Shown here in pieces: positions 1-10,776 of a DNA stretch of 64,000 nucleotides. Position 1 is the first letter of the stretch, and the number at the start of each line of letters is the position of its first letter. A program made the translations under genes and the position numbers. Origin of the DNA: Bettongia penicillata ogilbyi (lineage: Eukaryota > Chordata > Mammalia > Diprotodontia > Potoroidae); assembly GCA_023548195.1 (NCBI GenBank), contig JAJHZJ010000419.1:2744273-2808272 (forward strand), in the 5' to 3' direction. The notes under the pieces are model-generated. The model saw only the letters and a program-made list of their open reading frames with translations. It did not search any database and was not told the origin of the DNA.

Positions 1-575
1 TCTTTTGTGTATTCTTGTTACATCTTTTTAATTTCTTCTACATCTGTTAAATACCTACCATTTTTTTTGTATTTTATCATACCCATTTCTTGCATGAAAT
101 TTTCCCTTGATGTCTCTAATTTCCTTCAAGAAAAGTCTTATATTTCCCATTCTATTGTTTTCTCCTATTTTTTGTATTGCTCATTTAAGAAAATCTTCTT
201 ATCTCTCCTTGCTATTCTCTGGAATTCTGTATTCATTTGGGTATATCCTTCCTTTTTTCCTTTACCTTTCTCTTTCCTTATTTCCTCAGCTATTTGTAAA
301 GTCTCATCAGTCATTTTGCTTTCCTGTTCTTCTTTTTCTTTGGAAGGTGTTTTGTTGTTGCCTTCTATACAATATTTCAAACCTCTGCCCATAGTTCTTC
401 AGGCACTTGACCAGATCTAATTCCTCAAGTCTATTCATCAAGTCTACTTTATATTCATAAGGGATGTTATTTAGGTCATACCTATATAATCTGATTTTTT
501 TCCCACTTTCTTCAAGTCTGAATTTTGCAATAAGAAGTTCATGATCTGAGCCATGGTTGGCTCTAAGTCTTGTTT
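1..575 (-). mobile_element. RTE/BovB-like LINE fragment (ORF2 part between endonuclease and RT)
   Basis: Read on the minus strand this resembles the ORF2 of RTE-clade (BovB-like) LINEs. An open stretch from 392 to 165 carries the segments TLQIAEEIRKEKGKGK and FQRIARRDKK, which match the conserved lysine-rich linker I know from BovB ORF2. Upstream (about 400-570) conceptual codons resemble the end of the endonuclease domain (SDHELLI-type region) in a shifted frame. The polyprotein is broken by frameshifts and stops, so it is a dead copy. It runs off the window's left edge; the 5'-truncation point is near 575. Inference from remembered family motifs, no search done. Confidence 0.72.
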
Positions 576-1126
576 AACTGACTATATAGAATTTTTATTT
601 ACTTAAAAAAATCCCTAAAATATAAGTGTGAAGAAACACAGTTTTTGGAGACATAGACTACTGAGAGGAGAATTTGAAAACTAACAAGCTCATTTGCATG
701 AAACCATTAAAACTCAAAAAATTGATAAATCAAGTAAGTTTTCTGAGACTATTGGATAATTTAACAATCCCTGTTGGTTTTATAACAAGCCAAAAATAAA
801 TATACATAACCAAAATGTGCGTTTCTGGGAATCAAAAAATTCCGTTTCAAACACCTTAGAGTAGAAAGGAGAGTAACAAGCATCATCTTCTAGTTCCCTG
901 ATTGGCTGGATAAAGACTGTAGCTCATTAGATTGATGAATTACCCTCTTGTACCATCTACAATGTGAGAGATGTGAAGCCTGTCAAAACTGCTTATTGCT
1001 TTCCACTGTCTTCTCTGGTTTCTGAGGGAAAAGAAGAAAAGGGGAATATAGGCTTTGCAGATGACTTGCTTTCATACTAGCTAGCAGTGAACTGGATGAT
1101 GCAGAATCTTGATGAGTAAAAAGCTG
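576..1126. other. No recognisable feature
   Basis: AT-rich single-copy-looking sequence. No repeat signature, exon-like structure or long frame seen. Confidence 0.5.
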
Positions 1127-1375
1127 ACTGGGTTTGGCACAGTGGATACAGAGACGATTGGACTTGGGGCCAAGAAGAGTGAGTTCAAATCATGCCATAG
1201 ATTCTTCCTAGTTGTATAACCTGGACAAGTCACTTAAATTTTCTTTGCTTCCTCTTTTTCTTCTGCAAAGTGGAGATAATAATAGCACCCACCTCCCAAT
1301 GTAAGGATCAAATGAAATAACTTATGTAGAGTTCTTTATTGACCTAAAAGTACTATAAAATGCAAGTTATTGTTG
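1127..1375 (+). mobile_element. CORE-SINE (MIR/Mar-like)
   Basis: tRNA-like head (GGCACAGTGGATAC, GAGTTCAAATCA as degenerate B box), core with GACAAGTCACTTAAATTTTC, then GTGGAGATAATAATAGCACC and the 3' part ending near TAAAATGCAAGTTATT. Order and orientation are those of a plus-strand MIR-type CORE-SINE. Diverged, so old. Confidence 0.8.
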
Positions 1376-1875
1376 TGGTTGTACTTGTTGTCCAGGAAGA
1401 GAGACAGGCCAGTGGGTTTTGAAGATCTCTAGCTTAAAGGAAATGGCTAGTCAATCCAAAAGTACACTTTCTCAGCATCCTTTAAAGGGTGATTTAGAGA
1501 GAAAAGAACTCACCAGTGCTTCTTAGATTTAAAAGTAGAAAATAATTTTCCTGTCAGAGACGGATGAGGATCAGGAAGCAAGTGGTTAGCAGAGAAATAA
1601 CTCTGTATTCTTGAGTGGGTCAATGACATCAAGGCCTCCAGACAAGAGTTGTGACTTAGCCTCAAACACAAGGATTTTCCTCATGTGCCTCCCTGTCAAG
1701 TGTGTAATTGTGTGCCTGCTCTCCTCACCAGATACTAAGAACATTGAAGTGAGGGTGTAAATCAGATTTACGCATAGTCGATTTTGATATATCGATAATT
1801 ATCATTTTTGCCTTATTGTTATGAAAGGAACAAAACATCATCTTCCAGTAAGAGCCTAGAGAGAAAATAGGAGGT
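1376..1875. other. No recognisable feature
   Basis: No repeat or coding signature recognised. Confidence 0.5.
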
Positions 1876-2127
1876 GTGGCAGCTAGGGAATACAATGTGG
1901 AAAGTGTTGAACTTGGAATCAGGAAAGCTGAGGAGCAACCTGAGTCAAATCCTGACTCAGAAACAGTAACACTAAGCAAGTCATTTAATCAGTCAGCCTC
2001 AGTTTCCTCATTTATAAAATAAAGATAATAAGACATCTGCCTGACAGTGGTATTATGCAGATCATGAGATGTATATGTAAAATGCTTCATAAACTTTAAA
2101 GTGCTCTCTAAATATTAGTCATTATTT
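1876..2127 (+). mobile_element. CORE-SINE (MIR/Mar-like)
   Basis: Near full-length: head GGCAGCTAGGGAATACAATG, B-box-like GAGTCAAATCC, core AGCAAGTCATTTAATC, CCTCAGTTTCCTCATTTA, then AATGCTTCATAAACTTTAAA and the terminal TATTAGTCATTATT. Plus orientation. Confidence 0.85.
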
Positions 2128-2282
2128 TAATCATTTTTTAGTATAAGGGTAAAGAATATTTAGACATGGCCGATGAAACAATTTCTTGGGAACATTTGCC
2201 AGATGCCAAAAAAAATTAATTAACCAGTGCCTTATGATTATGCTTAAAGTTTAAGTTCAGTGAAATACGTCTCAGTTCCTGA

Positions 2283-2405
2283 CAATGGAACATATATTTG
2301 CTGAGTGCTAACTATAATCATAGCATTGTGTCAGGCACTATGAGAAAGGTAATATGACAAGATCCTGTACCCAGGGAGGGTGTAATCTAGTTGTGGCAAT
2401 GAGAC
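2283..2405 (-). mobile_element. L2 LINE 3'-end fragment
   Basis: Reverse complement of the L2 3' terminus: CATTGTGTCAGGCACTATGA followed by the CCTGTACCCAGGGAGGGTGT and AATCTAGTTGTGGC segments in the L2 order. Ancient copy. Confidence 0.6.
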
Positions 2406-3261
2406 AATATATCAGCAGCAGCTGTCCAAAGCATGGTACCAAGTAAGGCTGAGCTGCTTTGTGATCCTATTTGTGGCATGCTATTTTGGTGAGAAATGAG
2501 GTGATCTAAGGAGGAGGAAAAGTGACGACCCTTACAGATATTATACTGGATTCTACTGTAGAGCATTTGAGCAGATTTTTTTCTAATTCATGGAGAATGA
2601 TTCAGCCCCTGGTAAACCACTGGGGCATAGTTAGGGCACACCTACAGAGTTGGGATGCCTAGCAATACCCTGTACCAATCAGGAATGCCGCATGTGAATT
2701 GGAATTTTCTCTTTCTCAGATGTCCACATCTTGTAGATTTGCTTAATGTCTCCTTGTTGGCCAGAGAGAATGAAGTAGGAGACTTCTTATACATTAGAGT
2801 CTATGACAATATTGCCTTTCTGAAACAGTGAACCCTCCCCAGTAACCTTAGGAGATATTTAAGCACTCTTAAGATGTAATGTAATAACTGTGTAAAAAAC
2901 CATTAAATTAATGCAAGACACCATCAGATTAACTGCCAAAATGGGTGGAAAAGGCAATGACTGATGACCCAAGAAGGAAATTTGGAATTTGTATAATAAT
3001 TTCACAGTTGTAGCCACATAGTGTATTTGTGCATGCAAGGGTAGAAATAAAAAGAAATCATTAATTCTTGGGGAAAAATAAAGATCTAATGATATCATCA
3101 TTGTGAGTAACTGGTTTTGTGTGAATGAGGATCACATAAAGTGGTTAGCATGGAGAACATATAACCCTATAACAGGATTGCCTCTAGGACCCTGAGAGAG
3201 TTTAGAATGTATCACTTGCCCTTTTCAAGGGGAGGAAAGAATTAAGGATTCATATAGCCCT
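2406..3261. other. No recognisable feature
   Basis: About 850 bases with no repeat family recognised and no convincing exon. A short minus-strand open frame at 2859-3101 lacks any known motif and is judged random. Confidence 0.5.
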
Positions 3262-3468
3262 ACTCTGCCAGTCATTGAACTAAGTACTTTTACAAATATA
3301 ATTTCATTGATCCTCATAACAATGTAAGGTAGGCATTATTATTATCCTTATTGTACAGTTGAGAAAACTAAAGCAAATGAAGATTAAATGAACTAATAAA
3401 TTTCTAAGACCTGATCTGAACTCGGGTCTTCCTGATACTTTATCTACTGTGCCACCAACTGCCTCAGC
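3262..3468 (-). mobile_element. CORE-SINE (MIR/Mar-like)
   Basis: Minus orientation: TTTCATTGATCCTCATAACA, GGTAGGCATTATTATTATCC, GAGAAAACTAAAGCA, then TCTGAACTCGGGTCTTCC and TTTATCTACTGTGCCACC, the inverted head. Diverged. Confidence 0.8.
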
Positions 3469-3591
3469 TAACACTGAGAGTGTTTAGAACATAGTGATGC
3501 TCCTTCTCAGGGAATCTAGATCTTCTGAAGTGAAAGACATGCCTGAGTCTAGTGCAAGACATAAGAAAGAGATATTGAAAATCATGCAAGG

Positions 3592-4264
3592 ATGTGAGAG
3601 AGTTGGTGAAGGTGTGAGCTGATCCAACCATTCTGGGGAGCAATTTGGAACTACACCCAAAGGGCTATAAAAACGTGCATACCCTTTGACCCAGCAATAC
3701 CACTTCTAGGTCTGTAGCCTCAAGAGATCATAAAAATGGGAAAGGGTTCCACATGTACAAAAATATTTATAGCAGCTCTCTTTGTGGTGACCAAAAACTG
3801 GAAATTGAGGGGGATGCCCATCAGTTGGGGAGTAGCTGAAGAAATTGTGGTATATGAATGTAATGGAATACTATTATGCCATAAGAAATGATGAACAGGA
3901 AGACTTCAGAGAATCCTGGAAAGATTTGTATGAACTGATGCTGAGTGAAAGGAGCAGAACCAGTAGAATTTTGTACACTGCAGCAACCATAGTGTGTGAG
4001 GAATTTTTCTGATAGACTTTATACTTCATTGTAGTACAAGGACTTAAAAAAATTCCCAATGGTCTCTTAAGGCAAAATGCCTTCCACATCTACAGAAAGA
4101 ACTATGGAATTGGATTGCAGAATGAAGCAGATCATTTTCTTTTGTATTATGTTTTAGTTTGCTTTATGATTCCTCCCATTCATTTTAATTCTTCTATGCA
4201 ACATGACTAAAGTGAAAATGTATTTTTAAAAAATTTTTTAAAAGTTTGTTGACTAAAAAAGAAG
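3592..4264 (+). mobile_element. L1 3' end, 5'-truncated, with target-site duplication
   Basis: A 673-bp L1 tail flanked by a perfect 15-bp direct repeat GAAAATCATGCAAGG at 3577-3591 and 4265-4279, the hallmark of target-primed reverse transcription. The body matches the conserved L1 3' segment also present in older placental L1s: TTTGACCCAGCAATACCACT, GCCCATCAGTTGGGGA, TGTAATGGAATACTATTATG, ACTGATGCTGAGTGAAAG. It ends in A/T-rich tail sequence ahead of the duplication. No usable coding frame is left. Confidence 0.88.
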
Positions 4265-4279
4265 GAAAATCATGCAAGG

Positions 4280-5085
4280 TGTTATAGGCTGGGGTCAGGG
4301 CATGACAAACTTTGTACTAATTGCAAATATACAAAGAATAAAATGCAAAATTCTTATATAGCATTCCCAAATTTCTTTGAATATCATTTCTTATTTTGGT
4401 CAAAGTTTTTAAATGATGTGCATTTAACAGAATTGGTGGTGAAACCTACACAATTTAAAATAGGATCTGCCCCCCAAAAAGATATATGATATGGTATCTG
4501 CCCTCAAAAGACTTGTAATCTAGTTGTAGAAAGAAATAATAAAAGAGAGAGGCATACTGTAGACCAGGGGTGGGTAACCTGCCCTAGATGATGAGTACCA
4601 TAGACCATAAGAGGCAGAAGTAGCAAGAACACAAGGTATGGAGTCAGAAGCATTGCATCTAATGAATTGCAACTAATTAGCAACATGAACAAAGACATCA
4701 CAGCCACTGGGTAAGAGGTAGATAACTAGAATCCAGCTTTATTGTTTACCACCATTGTAAACATAGGCGTAGCCATGACTAGTGGGTCCCATGATGTCAG
4801 CTAGATCCAAAAAATAATACCAATCAGGGTAGAAGTCAAACCACACACGCAAACAGAAACCCACACCTATCCCCACTGAAGGCCTCTTAGATAAACCAAG
4901 CCAAAACTTAGAATTTCTTTCTACTCATGTCTTCTCTATGATTCCATATAACTTCTGTCTCTATTAGCCCTCCATCCTGCCCTCAAAAGTCTCCTACCTA
5001 TAGAACTCTCTCACAAGGGTCTAGAGTCACAAGGCAATAGTCTAGTCAGATTAGCCAACCAGAAGATAGAAAACAGCATTGTCAT
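4280..5085. other. Mostly unassigned; possible L2 scrap at 4455-4560
   Basis: A short minus-strand L2-like scrap (TCTGCCCTCAAAAGACTTGT, AATCTAGTTGTAGAAAG) lies at 4455-4560. The rest shows no recognised repeat or exon. Confidence 0.45.
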
Positions 5086-5245
5086 AAGAAGAATGGACAG
5101 AATTGGAATCCAAAGAACTGGACTGGAATCTGAGATCAACACTTAACAGCTGTGAGGCAACAATTAAGTCACTGTACTCCTCTGAGATTAAGTTTTATCA
5201 CCAGCAAAATGGAGATAATAACATTTGCACCATCTGCCTAAGTCA
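5086..5245 (+). mobile_element. CORE-SINE fragment
   Basis: Plus-strand core: AGCTGTGAGGCAACAATTAA, GTCACTGTACTCCTCTGAGA, AAAATGGAGATAATAACATT. Head degraded. Confidence 0.65.
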
Positions 5246-5850
5246 ATCAGCTCATCCCGCCATATGCCAGGCTTTGTGCTGGGCACTAGGAATACGAGAG
5301 GTCAAGGTCTCCTAGTCATCCTGGGCCATCTCCAGTCATCCTGATGAATATATGGTCACTGGCTTCAGATGGCTCAGAAGGAGAAGTGAGGCTGGTGACC
5401 TGCACAGCCCTTGCTCCCTCAAAACAAAGTCAAGTGCAAATCTTGTCACTCTTTCTCTGATGGCATGGTCTTCTTCAGCAACGAAGGACGAGCACACAGC
5501 AACAAAACAAAGGAATATGAAAAGACTCCCAGTCTAACTGTAAGGGGGAGGCAACATGATCATAGATATGCATAGAGCTATGAGGTAACTTGAAAAAGTG
5601 AACACTAGTAGGTGAGAGTTAAGGAAAAGTCCTCACAGAGAGAGTAGAACCTGAGTTGAGTCTTGATGAAAATTACAGATTCTGAGAGATTGAGGATGAG
5701 GAGGGAAAATATTCTAGGCACAGAAGTAGAAAATGAAATAGTAAAGAACAGTAAGAAGGACAATTTGGCCAGACCATAATACTCAAGGAGGGGAGAAATG
5801 TGTAATGTTGGCATGTTGTGTGGAAAGCACACTGTAAACCTTTATGGACT
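5246..5850 (-). mobile_element. L2 LINE 3' part, split by a SINE
   Basis: Minus-strand L2 3' end begins at CCAGGCTTTGTGCTGGGCAC, is interrupted by the SINE at 5296-5513, and resumes with GACTCCCAGTCTAACTGTAA and later TTGATGAAAATTACAG-type L2 sequence to about 5850. Confidence 0.6.
5296..5513 (+). mobile_element. SINE 3' module (headless) inserted in L2
   Basis: Contains CCATCTCCAGTCATCCTGAT, GAGAAGTGAGGCTGGTGACC, CACAGCCCTTGCTCC and ends AACGAAGGACGAGCACACAG followed by AACAAAACAAAG. It is the tail half of the composite SINE seen complete at 37290-37603. An imperfect duplication (AGGAATACGAGA before, AGGAATATGAAA after) is consistent with insertion into the surrounding L2. Confidence 0.78.
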
Positions 5851-5984
5851 ATAGAAATGTGAATTATTATTTTAGAGTTGTATATCATCTTAGGATAGGT
5901 TTGTATTATTTGGGAAAAAACACTCCCTATCAAGTACATATTTTTTTTGCATTTTATGTATTTTTAAAAATATGCAATCAAAAG

Positions 5985-6170
5985 ACTTCAGCCTACTAGA
6001 AGGGACCTCCAAAATCACCCAGTCCGAATTCCTCTTTTTTACGGATAAGGAAACTGATGCCCAGAGAAGATGAGTAACTTGCCCAGGGTCACACAGGTGC
6101 GGGCAATAAGGATAAAAACCCAAATCATCTGACTTTAACTTCAATGTGCTTTCCTTTGCTCCAAACTGCC
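5985..6170 (-). mobile_element. Ancient SINE/LINE-tail repeat with SINE-like core
   Basis: GAAGGGACCTCCAAAATCAC, ACGGATAAGGAAACTGATGC, AACTTGCCCAGGGTCACACA, in the order of the common mammalian minus-strand repeat built around the same core as MIR. Family not resolved. Confidence 0.65.
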
Positions 6171-6519
6171 TGTGGTTCCTTCAAATTAATCAGCGAGTCT
6201 CTTTCATGATAATAATCAGCCAGTCTTTGGGTGGGGAATGTTTATAACTTGCAGCATGTGTTTGGGCAAAATAAATGGGTTTATGTACACAGGGGTAGTG
6301 TCATAATGTGTCTTTGCTAAAACTATTTCACATTTAAATAAAATAGTTCATTGTATGATAAAGTACCAAGGCTTCCGTTATTTACATTATCCTGCAGGAG
6401 TGGTATCACTCATTAGAATCTTTCCCCTTCGTAAGGGCTGCCACATTTCCTACAGGACAGTTTATAAAAGATGGGACAATGGTTATCCTCAACCTTTTGT
6501 CACCTTATTATACTCAGGC
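6171..6519. other. No recognisable feature
   Basis: Unassigned AT-rich sequence. Confidence 0.5.
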
Positions 6520-6628
6520 TTTTAACAGGCAAGGAGGGACCTTAGATACCATCGAGTCTAACTCCCAAGACTAGGCGACTTGCCCATGATCACATCTCAA
6601 AAGCATTCCAGACAGGATAAGAACCGAG
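6520..6628 (-). mobile_element. Ancient SINE core fragment
   Basis: AGGAGGGACCTTAGATACCA and GCGACTTGCCCATGATCACA keep the order of the inverted ancient SINE core. Confidence 0.55.
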
Positions 6629-6631
6629 AGA

Positions 6632-6862
6632 GTCAGTTGGGTAGTATGGTAGGTAGAGTACCGGGCTTGGAGTTCAAATTCTGCCTCAGGCACTTGTGTT
6701 TCTGGGGAAACCACTGAACATCTCTCAGTCTAAGTTCCTCATCCCCAAAATGGAAGTCAATATATCACCTATTTCACAAAGTTGTTGTTAGGATCAATAA
6801 AGATACTATAAGGAAAGTGCTTTGTAAACTTTAAATTATGTAAATGTAAATGCTTTTTAGCA
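6632..6862 (+). mobile_element. CORE-SINE (MIR/Mar-like)
   Basis: Head GTAGGTAGAGTACCGGGCTT, B-box-like GAGTTCAAATTC, TCACCTATTTCACAAAGTTG, and 3' part AGTGCTTTGTAAACTTTAAA. Nearly complete, plus strand. Confidence 0.85.
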
Positions 6863-6969
6863 TTAAATCTGCAGTGCCCACATGCCCTAAGAGCAAGATG
6901 CCAAGTAATATAATCAGATAGAACAATTGCCAGGTTGAATGTATTGGTGCCCTCTTATCTGAGTTTTCT

Positions 6970-7215
6970 TTGTTTCTTGTTGTTCATCCATGTCTAACTC
7001 TTTAGGACCTCATCTTGGCAAAGATACTGGAGTGGTTTGCCATTTCCTTCTCCAGCTCATTTTACAGATGAGGAAACTGAGGCAAACAAGGTTAAGTGAC
7101 TTGCCCAGGGTCACACAGCTAGGAAATTCCCAAGGCTGGATTTGAACTCACAAAGAAGAGTCTTCCTGACTCCAAGCCCAGTGTTCTATCCACTGTGCCA
7201 CCTAGCTGCCTATAT
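6970..7215 (-). mobile_element. Composite tRNA-headed SINE
   Basis: Minus orientation: tail TTGTTGTTCATCCATGTCTA, ACTGGAGTGGTTTGCCATTT, core TTAAGTGACTTGCCCAGGGT, then CTTCCTGACTCC and inverted head ATCCACTGTGCCACCTAGCT. Less diverged than the MIR-like copies nearby, so younger. Confidence 0.88.
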
Positions 7216-7324
7216 CTTATGTTAGATCAATCTAGACTTACTATGTCCAAACTGGCCTCTCAGATTTCTGCACTACCTTCCTGTTCCATGCTTCCCCCTC
7301 CGACAAAGATGTGCATTTCATACA

Positions 7325-7490
7325 GCTCCAGTCACCTGAATTCAAATTCTTTCTCTGTCAATCACTATCTATGTGACCTTGGACAAGTCACATAACTGCT
7401 AGGTCTCAGTATCGTCATCTGTCAATTAAATGAGTTAGGCTACATGATGCCAGCATCCTTTTCAGGCCTAAATTTAAGTTCCTATGATCC
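7325..7490 (+). mobile_element. CORE-SINE, 3'-variant with TCCTATGATCC end
   Basis: CTATGTGACCTTGGACAAGT, TCAGTATCGTCATCTGTCAA, ending TTTAAGTTCCTATGATCCA. This is the second CORE-SINE 3' type used many times in the window. Confidence 0.75.
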
Positions 7491-9154
7491 ATTCACAAGC
7501 AATTAGGATGGATAGGTAACAACAAATTCATTTTTATGATGCTTTCTAACATATAAGAATTTCAAAGAACTTAGTCTATCACTGTAGCCATAAAATTGAA
7601 TTGCTACCATCTGAATTGTCTTTAAAAGATTCTGAAGATCAACTGGCAAGATAAATGCTAGAAGCTGAGGTCCTCCCTCCAGCTGAAATGCCAGGCATTC
7701 AAACTCTACTATGGAGAGCTCCTTTGGGCTGGCCACATAGTCTGAATGTAAAATGTACATTTACCTAAACTATTTTGCCTAGACTATTTTATGGAAAACA
7801 TGCAAGGTAAGAGCTCACACAGAGGTCAGAAGAAGCAGTACAAGTTTATCTCGAGGTCTCTCTGAAGAAATTTATGAATCTATTGTGAGACATTTGAGAC
7901 ATTGACACAGGACTGCCCAGTTTGGCTTGCCTGCACCAAAGAAGGTTCTTTGCTCTGAGTAAAGCAGAAGTGCAGTAGCTCCAAAGAAACACACACAAGA
8001 TGGGCAGATTTAAAGACATCTCCTTCCCAAATGTTGAAAGGGACTATTTGTGCCTGACCTGTGGTAGAACCTTCCAAGATCATATTGGTCTGATCAGCCA
8101 GTCAACACACTGTACCTTGATTCCAACATTGTGACATAATTTTATTCCTTTACAAGCACAAAAGACAAATAACATGAATAGTAGAGTAAAGTAGAGTATA
8201 GCATGGATAGTATACGGAGAATCACAAATTTTAAATGACAAATGGGTTTAGCACGAGTCACTCTTCAAAACATCACCATACTTTCAGAAGTTCCAAAGAT
8301 GTCATCAGCAAAGTACCTTATCCCACTCCAAGTTTAAGAGAGGTAAATCTTCTTGCTTACTGATGCTGAAAGATTAGTTTGTGCATTCTAGTGATACATT
8401 TCAGTCCATTAATTTAGTGACTGTTTTTTCTGACCAGCAGGTAGCTGATTAAGAGCAAGATACACCTCCCCACCAACCCATATCCGCACCCCACCCCAGG
8501 AAAATTCTGGAAGAGAGGTTCTCTATACATCAATCAATAAATATTTGGCACAGCCTAATTACCTGTTTGATAATTACTGTTGCCATTTTTTTAGAATTTT
8601 CTGTAGAGTAGATTGAATTGAAATATATGAAACTTACATAGCTTCCATGGGTCAGGTTAGTATTGTATGTGTTGGAAGGACCAAAGCAGATAGGAGGAAA
8701 GCAGAGACAAAAAGATTTCTTTTCCCATGATGATGGGTTAGCCTCAATTTTATCATATAGGTCAAGACCCTGATGTGCCCAAAAACAGGAAGTATGCTTT
8801 GTTTGAAGGAGGACCAGATAGGAAGAATATACCTAGTCTAGTTTTCAATGAAGAGTCACTAGTCGTGGTTAGTGCTGGCTTGATTTAGAGACAAGATTGG
8901 TTCCCAGAAGGTAAGGTTAGGTGAAAGAACACCCTATGAAAGGCATTGAAAAAGATCAAAGGTAGAGGGAGTTATTTCACCAATGTTTGTCTTCGGGTAA
9001 AGGTAAATTAATAAGCTAATAATAGCTCCCGATACATGCAGCACCCAGGGGTATGCTGGATCTCCCTAGCAGAATGTAAACTCATGAAAGATAACGACTG
9101 TCACTTTTGTATTTATATCTCTAACACAGGCATATAGTACAATAAGTACCAGGT
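7491..9154. other. 1.66 kb with no recognised feature
   Basis: The longest stretch without a recognised repeat in the left half. Short frames of 67-85 codons on the minus strand (7503-7760, 7880-8083) have no motif and no splice context I trust. Could be anonymous old repeat or conserved non-coding DNA; alignment to other marsupials would tell. Confidence 0.45.
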
Positions 9155-9420
9155 AGGAGGAACAGCTAAGTGGCAGAATACATTGAGTACAGGCCTTGGA
9201 GTCAATTCAAATCCTCTCTCAGACACTAGTTGTATGGGCCAGGACAAGTCACTTAGTCTCCCTCAGCATCAGTTTCCTCATTTGTAAAGCAGGTATAATA
9301 GCAGCAACTCCTCTCACGGGGTTATTGCGGAGGTCAAATAAAATACAAAAAGCATTTGGGTTCAAGTACTATTTAGCAGCCCATATTTTACTTGCTTGAT
9401 AAATATTAGCTGATTGATAA
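9155..9420 (+). mobile_element. CORE-SINE (MIR/Mar-like)
   Basis: Full order present: head ACAGCTAAGTGGCAGAATAC, GACAAGTCACTTAGTCTCCC, CAGTTTCCTCATTTGTAAAG, GGTATAATAGCAGCAACTCC, and 3' end TGATAAATATTAGCTGAT. Confidence 0.85.
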
Positions 9421-9454
9421 TAATGAAATCCTAAGTCTAATCCAAAAGAATTGT

Positions 9455-9560
9455 TAATATTATTATAGGTCACATTTCTATAGCACTTTAGCGTACACAT
9501 CGCATATTCTTAAAAGCCCTATGAAGTAGCCAGTTCAAGTCTCATTTTCAAATAGCCTCT
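9455..9560 (-). mobile_element. CORE-SINE 3' fragment
   Basis: ATTTCTATAGCACTTTAGCG and AAAGCCCTATGAAGTAGCC are the inverted 3' part of a MIR-like SINE. Confidence 0.55.
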
Positions 9561-9561
9561 T

Positions 9562-9990
9562 CCACTAGCTAGGCGGTACAATAAATAAAGGCTGAACACC
9601 AAGTCAGAAAGATCTGAGTTCAAATCCAGCCTCAGAAATTTACCTCAATTCTCTCAGCTATAAAATGGGGATACTGATAGTTCCTATGTTCTATAGTTAT
9701 TGTGAAGTTCAAGCTCAGTTCATTTGTTGCTGCCGTTTAGTGGTTTCAGTCATGTCCAGCTCCTTGTGGCTCCATCTGAGGTTTTCTTGACAAAGATATC
9801 GGAGTGGCTTGCCATTTCCTTCTCCAGCTCACTTTACAGATGAGGAAACTGAGGAAACAGTTAAGTGACTTGCCCAGGCTTAAGTGACTCAGGAAGATGA
9901 GTCTTCCTAACTCCAGGCTGGGCACTCTATCCACCAGAGTACCTAGCTGCACATAGTAAGTGCTTAATAAATGTATACATAATAAATGCA
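9562..9990 (+). mobile_element. CORE-SINE split by a younger SINE
   Basis: Head CTAGGCGGTACAATAAATAA and GAGTTCAAATCCAGCCTCAG lead to TAAAATGGGGATACTGATAG. The element stops near 9720 where a composite SINE has inserted, and its 3' end CACATAGTAAGTGCTTAATA resumes at about 9953. Confidence 0.75.
9722..9952 (-). mobile_element. Composite SINE nested in a CORE-SINE
   Basis: Minus-strand tail GTTTCAGTCATGTCCAGCTC, GGAGTGGCTTGCCATTTCCT, core GTTAAGTGACTTGCCCAGGC, inverted head CTATCCACCAGAGTACCTAG. Part of the core is internally deleted. Nesting makes it younger than the host at 9562-9990. Confidence 0.85.
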
Positions 9991-10685
9991 TATCCCTCCT
10001 TTCCTTGAGCAGAGCAACATAACATAAAACAGTATTCCACCATATTTGACCCCAAGAGTGCTTTTGAAAAGCAGGTTCTTGGCAGGGTCAATCAAGTAAG
10101 TGGCAAATGATTCTATAAATTGAACATTCATTTAAAAAATGATAATAAACACATTCACTGTGCATAAAAGATGGAGGACCTTGTTTTACAGTGGAAGCAT
10201 TCTTGCCCAGGACACACAAACACACATGCAAGTTCTCAAAGGAAAAAACTTCACAGCTGCCTCTGGCAGTTGAGTTTATTTGACCCTGTCAGTTTCCCTA
10301 GAACACTCACTTAAAGGTTAGAATTTAAAGTACATTAAATTCTCACCCCAAAATTTCCAAAGAAGCAATATTTTACCTCCACTTTTCCATTTGACTACCA
10401 TGATTTACTTTTGTTTTATCTGAACTGCTGGGTTTTTAAGTTTTGTTGATGTGTTTTGGTTTTACATTACAAACATTTAGAGATCAGTCCCATTTTGTGA
10501 GGGATCTTTTGCAACAAAGTAAAACAGCTAAGTCACACTAATAATACAGTCAACTTATGTGAAAATGCATGCAGCATTTACATCTGTAAAACCCTGCTTC
10601 TCCTTTGAAAAAAATTAATAGAAACCTATTTTCTCTCCCTACTACCTCATTGGGGATAAAAGGGAAGGGGATGGGGAGGAGAGAA
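9991..10685. other. No recognised repeat; AT-rich
   Basis: No SINE or LINE signature. Candidate for comparison with other mammals because it is repeat-free, but nothing in the sequence itself shows function. Confidence 0.45.
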
Positions 10686-10776
10686 ATACATACATCTATA
10701 TATCTATATATAGAGATATATATGTGTGTGTGTACGTGTATGTGTGTATGTGTGTGTGTGTGTGTGTGTGTGTATA
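10686..10776. repeat. (TA)/(TG)n microsatellite
   Basis: TATATATC-type repeats pass into an almost pure (TG)n run at about 10725-10773. It yields a spurious Tyr/Cys/Val-rich reading frame. Confidence 0.95.

Noticed and set aside
4566..4585. DNA transposon end (AGGGGTGGGTAACCTG)
   Set aside because: Only one end seen; no matching inverted end or duplication nearby.
7080..7205. tRNA-like gene
   Set aside because: The tRNA-like head and B-box motif belong to SINEs repeated across the window; no intact cloverleaf was seen.
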